From Bugulina stolonifera (lineage: Eukaryota; Bryozoa; Gymnolaemata; Cheilostomatida; Bugulidae): a stretch of DNA of 64,000 nt. The notes under the pieces are model-generated. The model did not search any database. It was not told the origin of the DNA and saw nothing but the letters and a program-made list of their open reading frames with translations. The stretch spans positions 20,832,429 to 20,896,428 of the forward strand of contig OW285187.1 of assembly GCA_935421135.1 (NCBI GenBank), given 5' to 3'. Shown one piece after another: positions 1 through 19,030 of the stretch (position 1 is its first letter; every line of letters starts with the position of its first letter). The position numbers and the translations under genes are program-made.

Positions 1-459
1 TATCATATATCGCTCTAAGAAACGTGATTAGTGATAATCATCTATTGTAATTATTAGTCTGCAATATGTACACCACAGCGAATATTGGTAAATAATTACA
101 ACACAGTATACATGCATGAATGCTGATTAGTGAACATGTAGGCTATATAGCATTATTACACTACATAAATAACAACAAGACATAATAGTAATGCAAGCAA
201 ATTTTATATGTAATATTGTACCCGAATTTGAACTATATTTCTATAAACATACATGTAAATTATATTCATATGCATGCAATTTGCAGCGATATGTCCCATT
301 CACTGTCACTTTACACTTACATGTAGATATTCAAGTCAGCACAGAAGTGAAACAATTTGAGATAAGTTTTTGGCCGAAAACTGAATCCCTCAAACTGGTA
401 GTCGCAACAACAAGCAAATATCTACGGGTATGAAAATTAAAACACTGGTGCACTACTGA

Positions 460-2775
460 AGTACCTTCCAGAAATATTTGGTGTTTTATACACGGATCCC
501 ACACTTACACTTTCTCCTGACTTTTGCAGCTCTTTGAATGCAGACAGCAGATTCTTGGTTAATCCTACTGGTGGAAGTTCTTCTTCATCATTCCTATGAA
601 GGATATGACGTAGTTTTATAAGCCGCCGTAATGCTTATACACACACACTGTACATGCGAAGGAATAAGTGTGATCCCATTACCACTAATAAACCTACACA
701 TACATAAGGTTGATACGCCAATTCACTTCAATTTTTACTGTTAGTTTATCCGTAACTAAATACAATTAGGATGTAAATTTTGGGAAACTACCACTTTAGT
801 TGTTTTCGCATGTACATGTGATTATTTCAGTAGCTGGTACCATGTTTAATTTAATGTAATATTAATGTCTAGACTCATAAAATTTAGCGCTTTAGTGCAC
901 AAATTTTAAAATTCACTAAAACACCAATTTCTTAAAAACTTTTCTCTGCTATACTGTATAGTCAGCCACGCTCTTATTTTGCAATGGCTCCTATTACATG
1001 ATAGCTATTGTGTTGATATTTATTTGCCTCATGGTGTGAAAGCATTCAAGTATTGTGTGCATGACTGCGGTTTAGCCAAGATAAAGTGCTTAATTCAGTA
1101 TAACATTGAAAATTTAAGTAAAAAACACCAGACCTTTGATTTTCTTTTGCTACATCCTCTCGTATGATTGGCTCAGATTCGAAAACGCCACCACCCTTGG
1201 CTTCCGATATCTCATCTTCAAGATCAACTGCACGGGAGAGATCTAACTTGTTGCGGTGGGGCTGTTCTTTCAACTGAGTAGAGATTTGCTATAATTATAT
1301 TGTACAATATATAAATATACTACATATACTGAGTGCATAATGTATATGCACATTGATGATGCATGCAAAAATAACATAGCACTGTTTATTCTATTCTTAC
1401 ATCACAGAATGATGTGCGGGCCAAGTGTAGATTGCAAGTAATGAAGCAATACAAACCTTTATGCTGACGCCTGTAGAGGGATTGACTTCCTCTCTCTGAA
1501 TGGGTATCTTCTCAAATTCTTTATTTTTAAACTTCGAAAGAAGAGATTTCGTCAAGCCTATAGTGAAACTCAACATGTATTATATGGAATGATATTATGT
1601 TGTATCAGATGAGGGAAGGCAGGGAAAACTATAATATTTACAACCTTATAACAGTAGCCTACATAAACTGGTTGTATATGTAGGGCATTTCATAACATTG
1701 CATACATGTGCAATGTATGTGTGTTATATTGGTACCACAATAAATTTAAAATACACTTGTATACAATACATTTTATATACAATGTAGCTTTCAGAGAGCA
1801 ATTTGTTTTGCATGTAGGCTGTACTAGCTTGTGGCACAGCCTTCCACCGGTGTGACTTACAAACAAATATCTGTGTATGCGTACATGTATCTACTTGTAC
1901 TTTACATATACATTGTACATATACACATACATTGTACTTACAGTACTATAGTATATAACTGTAAACTAGACATGAAAACTGTATATTTTATCTTCTACAT
2001 TTTCTTATATAACTCAAGACTTACCTTGTTCTGGATATTCATGTTCATCATTGGTGTCAGCCTCCCTGTGCACGTCAGTTCGTATCTGAGGCTCATTCTC
2101 AGCAACATTTTTGTCTTCAAGTCCGTAGCCAGCAGTTTCAGAGAGAGGCTCGCTGTCACTTCTTGCTGACTGCTGCTCCAACTCCCCAACTTTAGCCTCT
2201 TCTATCTTTCTTTTTTGCTTGCTTTGTTCAGAGAGATTTCTTTGTGGCTCTACTTTTGCCGGGAGAGGAGATCTTCGTCCTTGAATCATTTTCTCTAGCA
2301 ACATGGCTGCTTCCTTCCTGTTAATAGGCTCTTGTTGCTCAGTTCTTTCATCAACCTGTTCCATCTTGATTACGTGTCTAGCACTCGCAATGTCCTCCTG
2401 ATGTTTAACAGTTGTTTCTTGTTTTGCTATTTCAGGGTTATTAACCACTGGCAAGTTTTTACTGGAATCAGAAGACCTGTTGTCCACTACCTTACTTTCC
2501 GATGTAACAATGGTGTAAGACACTGCGCTATGTTGCTGTTCATCCCCTTTGGGATTTACTGCAATTCCGCTATTTGGTATTATATTAGTAATGAGTTGGC
2601 TTCCCACAATTCCGTTTGGTTCCCCAACTGACTGGTGTTCCTTTACAACCACAGATTTTGTACTCTCGCCATTATTGGTGACAGTTGTCGTAGTTGTGGT
2701 CACCATTTTGTAATGACTTTCACCATTCTCCAAACATGGTCCTGCTGCTGATTCTCCTTTTATATCATCTGCCAT
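460..2775 (-). CDS. Unrecognised protein with repeated GLTK(S/N)LLS motif, 5' part (3' end off window)
   Basis: The 5' exon (about 2025-2775) starts with ATG at 2775 and encodes a hydrophilic, low-complexity region rich in T, E, Q and S with a run of six threonines. It ends in a GTAAGT donor. Further exons in the same direction are about 1466-1552 (GLTKSLLSKFKNKEFEKIP), about 1150-1258 (acidic, GGGVFESEPIIREDV) and about 470-605 (GLTKNLLSAFKELQ). Acceptors ending TATAG or CTCAG and donors fit these blocks. Two exons carry the same GLTK(S/N)LLS(K/A)FK motif, so the protein is built partly from short repeats. The gene probably continues past base 1. I do not recognise the family. The style (disordered, charged, short repeated motifs) would suit a cytoskeleton-binding scaffold, but that is only a guess. 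Confidence 0.55.
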
Positions 2776-3037
2776 GCTTCAGAAAAATTACACCTTATTA
2801 TAGCAATGTCATAGAAATGGTGATCATTTAAAATCTTGTATAGTGATTAAAAACAGTAGAAATGTCAATTATCTTTTAGCATAAAAGAAGTTATAAGAAT
2901 ATGAACTCTGAGCTATACTCACTTAAACAGCTCTGGTTTGGCAGTGATTGTACCAGATCCACCTCTCTTGTGTTAATGGTAGAGCTCAGTTATTAAGATA
3001 TAATAATAAGCTGTGCGCCTGCATCCCTCATGAATTT

Positions 3038-3047
3038 CCAATCACCT
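3038..3047 (-). promoter_or_regulatory. Inverted CCAAT box upstream of leftmost gene
   Basis: The decamer CCAATCACCT lies about 265 bases upstream of the ATG at 2775. The same decamer occurs at 13251-13260, about 45 bases upstream of the WDR48 ATG. An NF-Y-type promoter element is inferred from the shared word and position only. Confidence 0.3.
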
Positions 3048-4182
3048 TTGGTTATGATGCTAGCATTCCAAATTACAAACCAGTTAGTTGTCTATAATAA
3101 TTTTTTATAGCTCTTTTCTTCTAAGCAGCATAAATATGTAAATATTGTATATATGATATTAACATGGTGAAACAATAGTTCACGATTCCTAGCACTGTGT
3201 AGATGACTACAATATAGACTGAGGTCACATATTTAGAACATGATTTGACAATGGATATGTTACTCATTAGGAAGATTCTTGGAATGGCTATCAACAATGA
3301 TATTGTTATTATTAGCATGTAATCAGCAGCAATTATTGTAACCAACACAAACAAATCTGATGATATTTTCTTCGGCGAAAACTAATAACTGTCATTTATT
3401 ACCTAAACACAAGGAGTGTACTATAATAATTATACAGATGCAGCAGCGCATGGAAATATTCCATTATAATTGAAAAGAAATAGATTCATAGTATGTGCAT
3501 GTATAAGGAATATGAATTATACAGCATAACAAATATACATTGTATATTACTGACAATATAAAGTATTCGCTCCAAGCCCTCCATGAGAATGGGAGATATG
3601 TATCGGGTTGCTAGAACATTATTTCTGTTTTTCCAATTTTTCTTTATTAGTACAGCATTTAAAAAATATTTTTACATACTTTACCTTTTATATAAAAGTA
3701 TTGGAATAGTTACTTGCATGAAAATCGATCCTTATTGACTACACTTTAGAACACATTATAGAATACCTATCTAGAAGAATAACTCACTGTATATAATAAT
3801 GTACATCAATTATTTAACTTTTTAGGCTACATATTGCAGTCATTTTTGCAAATAAGATTTCCAGCTGAGGAATGGGAGGACAAATCTGCAAATCTACTGC
3901 TGACTGGACTAATATTGGTATCCTGTGAGTAGGTGCAGCCCTTATAATTTGACTGCACAAGGAACCTCTCCAATATTTGCAATCATCATTTAATTTGATA
4001 GATTTTACACTTACATGTATTTTGACTAAAATTGGTTTCACTACAAAATAACAAGGCAATTTTTCAAAGCCAATAGGAATAGTTGGTGCAGAGGAATTAC
4101 AATTCCCAAAGTCTGTGGGAAACTTACTAGGATGGCTATTCAACAATAGTATATTACCCATAGACTGTGATGTGCTGCTAGT

Positions 4183-4199
4183 GGGGGGGGGGGGGGGGG
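4183..4199 (+). repeat. Poly-G homopolymer run
   Basis: An uninterrupted run of about 17 G residues in intergenic DNA. Its length is probably unstable between individuals and sequencing reads. Confidence 0.9.
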
Positions 4200-4711
4200 A
4201 GGGGAACTGAGTAAATACCATAAAGTGCTTTTTATTAGTATAATGTTATACTGGTAGTAGACAGCACATCTCCAGTAGTAGAAGTTGTTCAAACATCTAA
4301 TTATCAAAAGAGCATATTGCTTGCCTGGAATTCATATTATTAGAAAGGTGTGCTAAAAGAATATAATATATATTTCTAAACATCTATATAATAGAGTCTA
4401 AATCCTGAAAGTAATCATTATTTACAAGTTATAAAACTACTTTGCAAAAACAAACTTGACAGATGATGGCAAACAATAATCAATAGACATGTTGTACAAG
4501 AAGTCAATAAATAATACAAAATTATTGCACATCATCTTGAAGTCTCGAAGTCGCTTTTGATATAAAAGTTTTGTTTGATTCACAGCTAAATGGAATATAC
4601 ATGTAACTGACTGTACAATAGCATAGGGGGCTGAGTAACAGCTGGTATAGAAATATAAGATCACTAGCAATAGCATAATACACGTGTATATCCTAGCAAA
4701 TAAATAATAAT

Positions 4712-4800
4712 GCATGAGCGCGTATAAGCAGTTGGTAAGGAGAGTTGTCCTTCCTCAATTGGGAGAGGACAACTTATTATTGGCCTGGGAAGGCTCATGT
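4712..4800. mobile_element. Divergent palindromic MITE-like element
   Basis: The arms contain GAGTTGTCC and its complement GGACAACTT around a short centre, with outer segments resembling ATAAGC...TTGG and GCATGAG...CTCATG. This resembles the core of the better-preserved elements at 25414-25567, 28216-28314 and 33269-33478, so it is read as a decayed relative. Confidence 0.45.
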
Positions 4801-4948
4801 AGCCTACATCATGTATTTGTATTCCCACAGCATAACAGTAGATGACTTTACATTTCATACAATAATATATCTCTCTCTATTGGCAGGAAAGTTCTAGAAG
4901 ATTTGGTAGATACATGTAGTTGAATTAACATATTACATTCAGGAGTTA

Positions 4949-13210
<8,262 letters not shown>

Positions 13211-14814
13211 ATTTACTGATCACCTGTGGTTAGCGCTTCATTTAATTCAACCAATCACCTATAATGTTAATAGTGATGAGTTAACAATCAAAGAGTGATC
13301 TACGTTTTTTGAATGATATACTCAGCATGTACTCTCAAATAAAATGTATGATGACTTCAGGACATAAACCAAAGAGCTGATTACTCATTGCTGGAAACAG
13401 TAACAGAAACACTAGCTATGATTTGCATTTCCAACTATAAATTAAGCCAATGGTATGGCATGCAAAATTAAAGTTAGATTAAACTGAATATATCCCAGTA
13501 ACAGCAACAATTCCCGATTTCGAATGTTCTATCAACGACGAGTGAGTAACGAGTGAGTAACTGAATAAGTTAAAAGTAATATTCTGATAAGCATAACAAT
13601 TAACAACGTATTATAAAATCTTCTATGCGTATGTGGGCGTGCTGTATTGCATTTATTTTACGATGTGCGATTTTCCGATTTTATTAATTGAAACAAGAAA
13701 AAACAATTTAATTTCAGTTCCAGTTGCGTTTGCCAAATTCAAATTGAGTTTAATTAATTAATATAAATATTATATTTCTGTCCGTATTTTGGCAATCTGT
13801 ACAGCATGACTAAAAACACCAAACACCAGAATCGCAATAGTGGTTTCATGAAATTTATAGATCAGGTCAGTGAAAATATGTAGCTCAAAATCAAGTCCAG
13901 ATTCTTAAAAAAAAGTTTGATCATTTTCCAGAATTATATTTTAGCTGAAGGTTTAATTCCAGGTTTTCGCATCTACTTACCGTCACGCAGAAGCTTTAGG
14001 AACTGGGCTATATAGCTATGATCATTAGGCGCGTAAAATTACCGGAAATTGCCTGTTTGTAAATTATATAGCCTGGGCTTTATATAAATAATTCCTCTTG
14101 ATGTAGTATAGATTACTATTGTGTGTCGGCGTGCACTCGCTGTATCACCAAGGCTTACACGGCGTTTCATAGCAAATTTGCCAATAGACTCTGAAATGTC
14201 CCTAAAAATCTGTCTTAATTTTGCTTGATTTTACATGCTTCATCCGCGTAATGACTGCTAAAGCCTTTAGGGAGTTTCACAAGATTCTATGGTATTTGTT
14301 TACATTTTGTATTTTATATTCATGCTATATTTCCAATGAATGTTTTTGTTATCACCATGACCAATCATTAAATCAAGGATTAACATTAAGAAGTTACTTC
14401 TTACTCCTTGATTAAATTTATCAAATCAATGGCCTTTACTCTTTAGATTATTAAATTATTAGATTAAATTAATTATATTATATTTATAATCTTTATTTAT
14501 TTTATGATAAATTATAATAATAATGATTATTAGATGACTACTGCAGTACTGGTAAGAACGTGCACTAAGACCGACTAGTACTAGCTTCCGAATGGGAATG
14601 CAGTCTTTAGTATAGTATTAATTTAGTTATTGTCGGTAAGGTAATACCAAGGTAGCAATGACCAAGTGAAATGCATGCAGTTAGTAGATGGTAAGCTATT
14701 TATATATACATACATGTAGCTTATAAATAGTTATAGTGTGCATAGTATAGTTCTCTTATTACAAATAGGGACCGGCCTCACCTGGTTTAATCCAAGTTGT
14801 TATTATTGTGTGTC

Positions 14815-14955
14815 CTGACTGTGCACGGGCAATGGGGGCGTAACTCCTCATAATAACAATATAAATGATGACTATGCCCGCAGTTTACTGAAAACACACA
14901 ACCGGGTTTGTATTGCTAGTATTAGGAGTTACACCCCCACTGCCTGTGTGACTGT
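14815..14955. mobile_element. Diverged long inverted repeat (MITE-like)
   Basis: The left arm (about 14822-14860, with GGGCAATGGGGGCGTAACTC) and the right arm (about 14912-14948, with GAGTTACACCCCCACTGCC) are complementary over about 38 bases with several mismatches, around an about 50-base centre. Its outer flanks also share GACTGTGC. No matching copy was seen elsewhere in the window, and no clear target-site duplication was found. Confidence 0.6.
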
Positions 14956-15986
14956 GCTAGGGGCTCCAAGTACTCGTACCAAGTAGAAACTCGTCCAAGC
15001 GACTTCCAGCCTGTCCCTAGTAGTTATAACTAGAGACTGATGTTACTGTATTGATAGTTAGAAATGGACTGAAGGACACATGAAAATTAAGCTCAATTAT
15101 ACTAATTTAACCCCCCCCCCCACCTTAGTCTGAGGTTCTGCCAGGTGGGCTGGTCACAAAGTAAAATCCCAATGTGAATGTACATACAAAAATGGCTGGG
15201 TCTAGCACAATAACAATAACCAGGACAATATAAGCTATAAAACGACTATAACAACTGTAAAGACGACTATGGGCTGGTTGATCCTTAGGGTCAGAAGACA
15301 TGGGTCAAACTAGCATTTAGATATTAGATAAACACCACGAGTATAATGTACTTGCAATAAAATGGATATTTGGACAGTCGGTCTAATTAGCTCAACAAGG
15401 TGAGTCAGAATTTACTCAATGGTGCAGATGATTAATTTAAATGTACAGGTAGGTTATTCAAGTAACATTGTTAACAAGGTAAGATTATGTATGTAAGTGT
15501 TTATGTAGTCATTATCGGGTTGGACTATGGTCACATGATAAAATAAGTGCATGTTGTATAATAGAAAGGCTGTAATAGCAGCCATGGGATAAAGGTAGGC
15601 TATAATTGATAGACATATTTTGCTAATCAGCAATAATATGTAATCTACAAAAGCTCTAGTAATTCTCATTAATTTTTGGTCGCCTTAAAAATAATGATAG
15701 CTTTTGTGTTTAGCATTCTTAATCTAAAACTTTAAAGCAAAATGGAGGCTATGCATGCATACATCAGTAGAAAGCTTAGAATTTTAGCTAGAGAATAAAA
15801 TTGTTGCAAAAATGATTAGATCATAATTATATGGTTAGGGCCTATAGCTCTTAGAATTAACCATGTTCAATATTTTCCATTTTGAGTTTCACCTCGTACA
15901 TATTTGATTGCTTTTGGTCTTTGACTAGCCTGTGACGTTGCGTCATATGATTTTAAGCTAAAACTTACAAACAAGGTTAAATATGC

Positions 15987-16002
15987 GGGGGGGGGGGGGG
16001 GG
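15987..16002 (+). repeat. Poly-G homopolymer run
   Basis: About 16 consecutive G residues, roughly 290 bases upstream of the ATG of the small plus-strand gene. Confidence 0.9.
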
Positions 16003-16291
16003 ATTTTGAAAAGAAATTCAGACCCCAGTTACATAACCTTAAACAATGAATATTTCACGCTGTTGAGCGTAACTCTTCTCACAATGTTGTTTTGCATCAT
16101 TGTTGAGAGAGTCTTCATTTACACCAGTACATCTTTTACTTGTACTGGTAGCCCGACATGATACAAGTCTAGATATGCATATACCTGGCTATTTAAGTCA
16201 TGTCAAAACTGCTTACTTAGTAAATTATTAGTCTAAGGTTTTCTTACACTCAGAATGACCTCCGATTTTGAAAGCTGCCACCAATTAAAAT

Positions 16292-17714
16292 ATGGCTTCC
16301 GTACCGTGGCTACAAGTGCAGTCTGCAGTATCCACAGAGAAACAGCTTCAAGCTAGCAATAAGAATATAGAGTCAAAATCAACACCAGCTCTACGTGATG
16401 CTGTGGGACTTCCAACTCCAGGTATTGAACACTTTGGTCATTAGTTATTAGACACAGTGAAACTTGCTAATTCAAACTGCCGTAATTGGTTTGAATTAGG
16501 CCTGGGTTTGAATTGTAAGATCACTTCACTTCACTTCACTTCATTTATATGGTGCTCGGCAGTGACCATAGCTAATAGTTTGAACTAGCCAAGTTTTTGA
16601 ATTGTCCGAGTCTGAATTAAGCAAGTTCCACTGTATTTCAATGTACAAGTACAACCTTTATCCTTTCATATTGCTTTCATATGCTTTCAAAACAGTAAGT
16701 CTCTGCAAGCTATTGAGGTTCCATAAGCGTTGTCTTCATTGTGTTCTCTACCTAGTGGCCCTACTTGGTAAAATTCAAATACTCAAAAACTCACATACAT
16801 GTTAAGATTGCAGTATTCGATGTGTTAAATTGCGTTGTTATTCGATTCGAATTTGGAATGCACATTAACTGAAGAGAAGTCTGTACGATGTGATGGCTGT
16901 GTGTTGGAATGTGTTTCATAAAGATGAATATACTATATTGTGTTGATGTGACTTCATCCTACATCCAGTGGTGTTATACAGTTTTGCACACTACATATTT
17001 TAATACTTCACCAACAGTGCATGGTTCTCATCTACTGTTCTACTTTACTTCTATGATGTCATTATGCAGGATTTCTTCAGAGATTTACTGCTCCACTGAC
17101 TAGCCCCACTACTTCTCTAACTCCAGATCAAGAGGGTCATCATTCTCATGCATTAAAGTAAGTAATAGATACATGTACATGGTAATGACTAGTGAAGTAA
17201 GTAATAGATACATGTACATGGTAATGACTAGTGAAGTAAGTAATAGGTACATGTACATGGTAATGACTAGTGAAGTAAGTAATAGATACATGTACATGGT
17301 AATGACTAGTGAAGTAAGTAATAGATACATGTACATGGTAATGACTAGTGAAGTAAGTAATAGGTGCATGTACATGGTAATGACTAGTGAAGTAAGTAAT
17401 AGGTACATGTACATGGTAATGACTAGTGGAGTAAGTAATAGATACATGTACATGGTAATGACTAGTGAAGTAAGTAATAGATACATGTACGGTGTATAGT
17501 GTTGCTAACAGGTCTACTGTTTTAGGTACACTGTATTAGTATCTGCATCTTTTTAACTTCCAATTTCCACAATCGTCACCCTTTTATATTGTTGGTTCAA
17601 GGCAAAATCACTAAAGTCTATGCCTCTAATATAGATTTGTCTTCTCTTGTTGGCCAAAGAGGAAATAACTCCAAGCCCAAATTGGGTTATAATATTGAAT
17701 ATTCACTTGGACTG
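16292..17714 (+). CDS. Small protein of unknown function (tentative three-exon model)
   Basis: Exon 1 (16292-16421) begins MASVPWLQVQSAVSTEKQ and ends CCAG|GTATTG. Exon 2 (17070-17157), after ATTATGCAG, reads FLQRFTAPLTSPTTSLTPDQ and ends at a GTAAGT donor, the first base of which starts the 39-bp minisatellite. A third exon entered after GTATTAG near 17540 keeps frame and includes LVQGKITKVYASNIDLSSLV and GQRGNNSKPKLGYNIEY before a TGA near 17712-17714. That model gives about 130 residues with no domain I recognise. A further coding-like block at about 18432-18531 (DAPVEPSSGWYTQISGTCVE, ending in TAG) has the phase of exon 1, not exon 2, so it could be an alternative 3' exon. Exon 1 and exon 2 are fairly secure; the 3' end is not. 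Confidence 0.5.
17158..17490 (+). repeat. 39-bp minisatellite starting at a splice donor, 8 full copies plus a partial one
   Basis: Units start at 17158, 17197, 17236, 17275, 17314, 17353, 17392 and 17431, with a 21-base partial unit from 17470. Each unit begins GTAAGTAATAG, a strong 5' splice-site consensus. The first is the natural donor of the exon ending at 17157. Since 39 is divisible by three and the unit lacks stops in some frames, both strands show spurious open frames of more than 100 codons. Confidence 0.93.
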
Positions 17715-18431
17715 AGTTGAACATTACAACAGAGTATGGACGAGTTGCCAGATTCATATTGCTATCATACAAGTAAACCTACATTTAGCTGGTATTCAAT
17801 GGCGCATTCGCCCTTTATATGTATGACTTTGTATTCTTTACATTATTATAGTAGTATAAACATGGAGTTAGGTTCCCCTGAACATACATAAACAGGGTTC
17901 TGTTATTATAAAATTATGCTAGTACCCAGAAAAATATCTTGTGACAAATTCCTGCTAATTATGACCTGAACTGACTCATGCATTCCACTGCCTCCTGACT
18001 CTGCCTAAGTAATGTTGCTTGAACTATATTTTGTAGATCTCAGAAGATGTGCTATCGTAAATATTAAACTAAGTCCTCAACACAGAATCTCTTATCAAGT
18101 CACAGAAATATCAACATTGGAACAGACTTTGAAAATTAAGTAGTTTTTTAAGTTGTATTAACTCAAAGTTTAGTTTTATTTTTCAAAATTTAGTTTAATT
18201 TCATCTCATTTTACAAAAATAAAGATTGTTTGTCGACAGATACAATAAATTATCTCTTTGCTGGTCTCTTGTGATACCCTATGTACATATTTATTTACAT
18301 GCACATGTAGTGTATACTTCAAATACTTGCTATATTTGTTTGTTTAAGCATGGGAATACTGGTGTAGTTGTTACCCTTCTCACTGCATCTTTACTTGTTA
18401 ATTTTATTACAAAGTCGTTTGTCTCCAGCCT

Positions 18432-18531
18432 GTTTGGATGCTCCAGTTGAACCAAGTAGTGGTTGGTACACTCAAATATCTGGTACTTGTGTAGAGCTAC
18501 GTCGAACTAAAGTACAAGATACACCAGTGTA
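18432..18531 (+). CDS. Possible alternative 3' exon of the small plus-strand gene
   Basis: After TTGTCTCCAG an open stretch reads LDAPVEPSSGWYTQISG and then CVELRRTKVQDTPV before TAG. Its entry phase matches the phase at the end of the exon 16292-16421. No other exon in this part of the window clearly connects to it. Coding status is inferred only from composition and the acceptor. Confidence 0.35.
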
Positions 18532-19030
18532 GTCTTAGATAGCTATGAGTAATTCTGTACTATTTTGTCTCTGAGCAACAGATGGTTGTGGTTTAAGAAG
18601 TTGACATGAAACTCAAGTTGTTGAATCATCAATATGAAGTTTTGTATGGAGCTGTCTTCATTTTTTCTATTTACTATAGAAGACAAAGCTTTCCATTATA
18701 GCCAATTGTAGTGTACATGTGACTTACAGTTAATGTCTTCGCTACCTCTTGGACTGACCTGGATTGCAAATAAAAATCCAAGGATGGCCGTCTGACCTAA
18801 GTCCAGACGGCGATTGAGCTGGGATTTTGCTTGATTGGAGAAAATCATCCCTAGTTCATCGGGACACCCAGGTTTTTCGAACAGAAATGAGGATTTTGCT
18901 TTTGGTCCAGGCTAGTGTGTTCTTTAGGTCGTTAAGACACTAAGTATGAGTGCCCACTGGTTAGGTTCAACTCTGAAGTCTGAATGGTATATATTTTATA
19001 CCGTACCAAGCTCATGATAGCAATATAACA
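18532..19030. other. Intergenic spacer with hairpin between convergent 3' ends
   Basis: No coding exon is seen. It contains a hairpin: GCCGTCTG (18787-18794) pairs with CAGACGGC (18804-18811). Outer AAAATCC/GGATTTT-type arms span about 18766-18830, giving a nested inverted repeat of about 65 bases. Confidence 0.6.

Larger units (their letters stand above)
2776..4948. other. Intergenic region between the unrecognised gene and the 3' end of WDR48
   Basis: No convincing exon is visible. The region holds the putative promoter of the leftmost gene (an inverted CCAAT box inside CCAATCACCT at 3038-3047), a poly-G run at 4183-4199 and a palindromic repeat around 4712-4800. The open frame over 3814-4221 exists only because the poly-G run reads as polyproline. 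Confidence 0.6.
13211..16291. other. Divergent intergenic region between WDR48 and the small plus-strand gene
   Basis: About 3 kb without a convincing exon. It contains an inverted CCAAT box (CCAATCACCT, 13251-13260) close to the WDR48 start, AT-rich stretches around 14440-14530, a long diverged inverted repeat (14815-14950), a C run near 15110 and a G run near 15987. It should hold promoters for both flanking genes. Confidence 0.6.

Noticed and set aside
2332..2631. Plus-strand 99-codon open frame
   Set aside because: It is the antisense shadow of the hydrophilic first exon of the leftmost gene.
3814..4221. Polyproline open frame on the minus strand
   Set aside because: The proline run comes from a poly-G homopolymer. 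The rest of the frame has no family resemblance and no supporting splice sites.
17109..17499. Open frames of more than 100 codons on both strands with a repeating 13-residue peptide
   Set aside because: They are produced by the 39-bp minisatellite, whose length is divisible by three and which lacks stops in those frames. There is no independent coding evidence.
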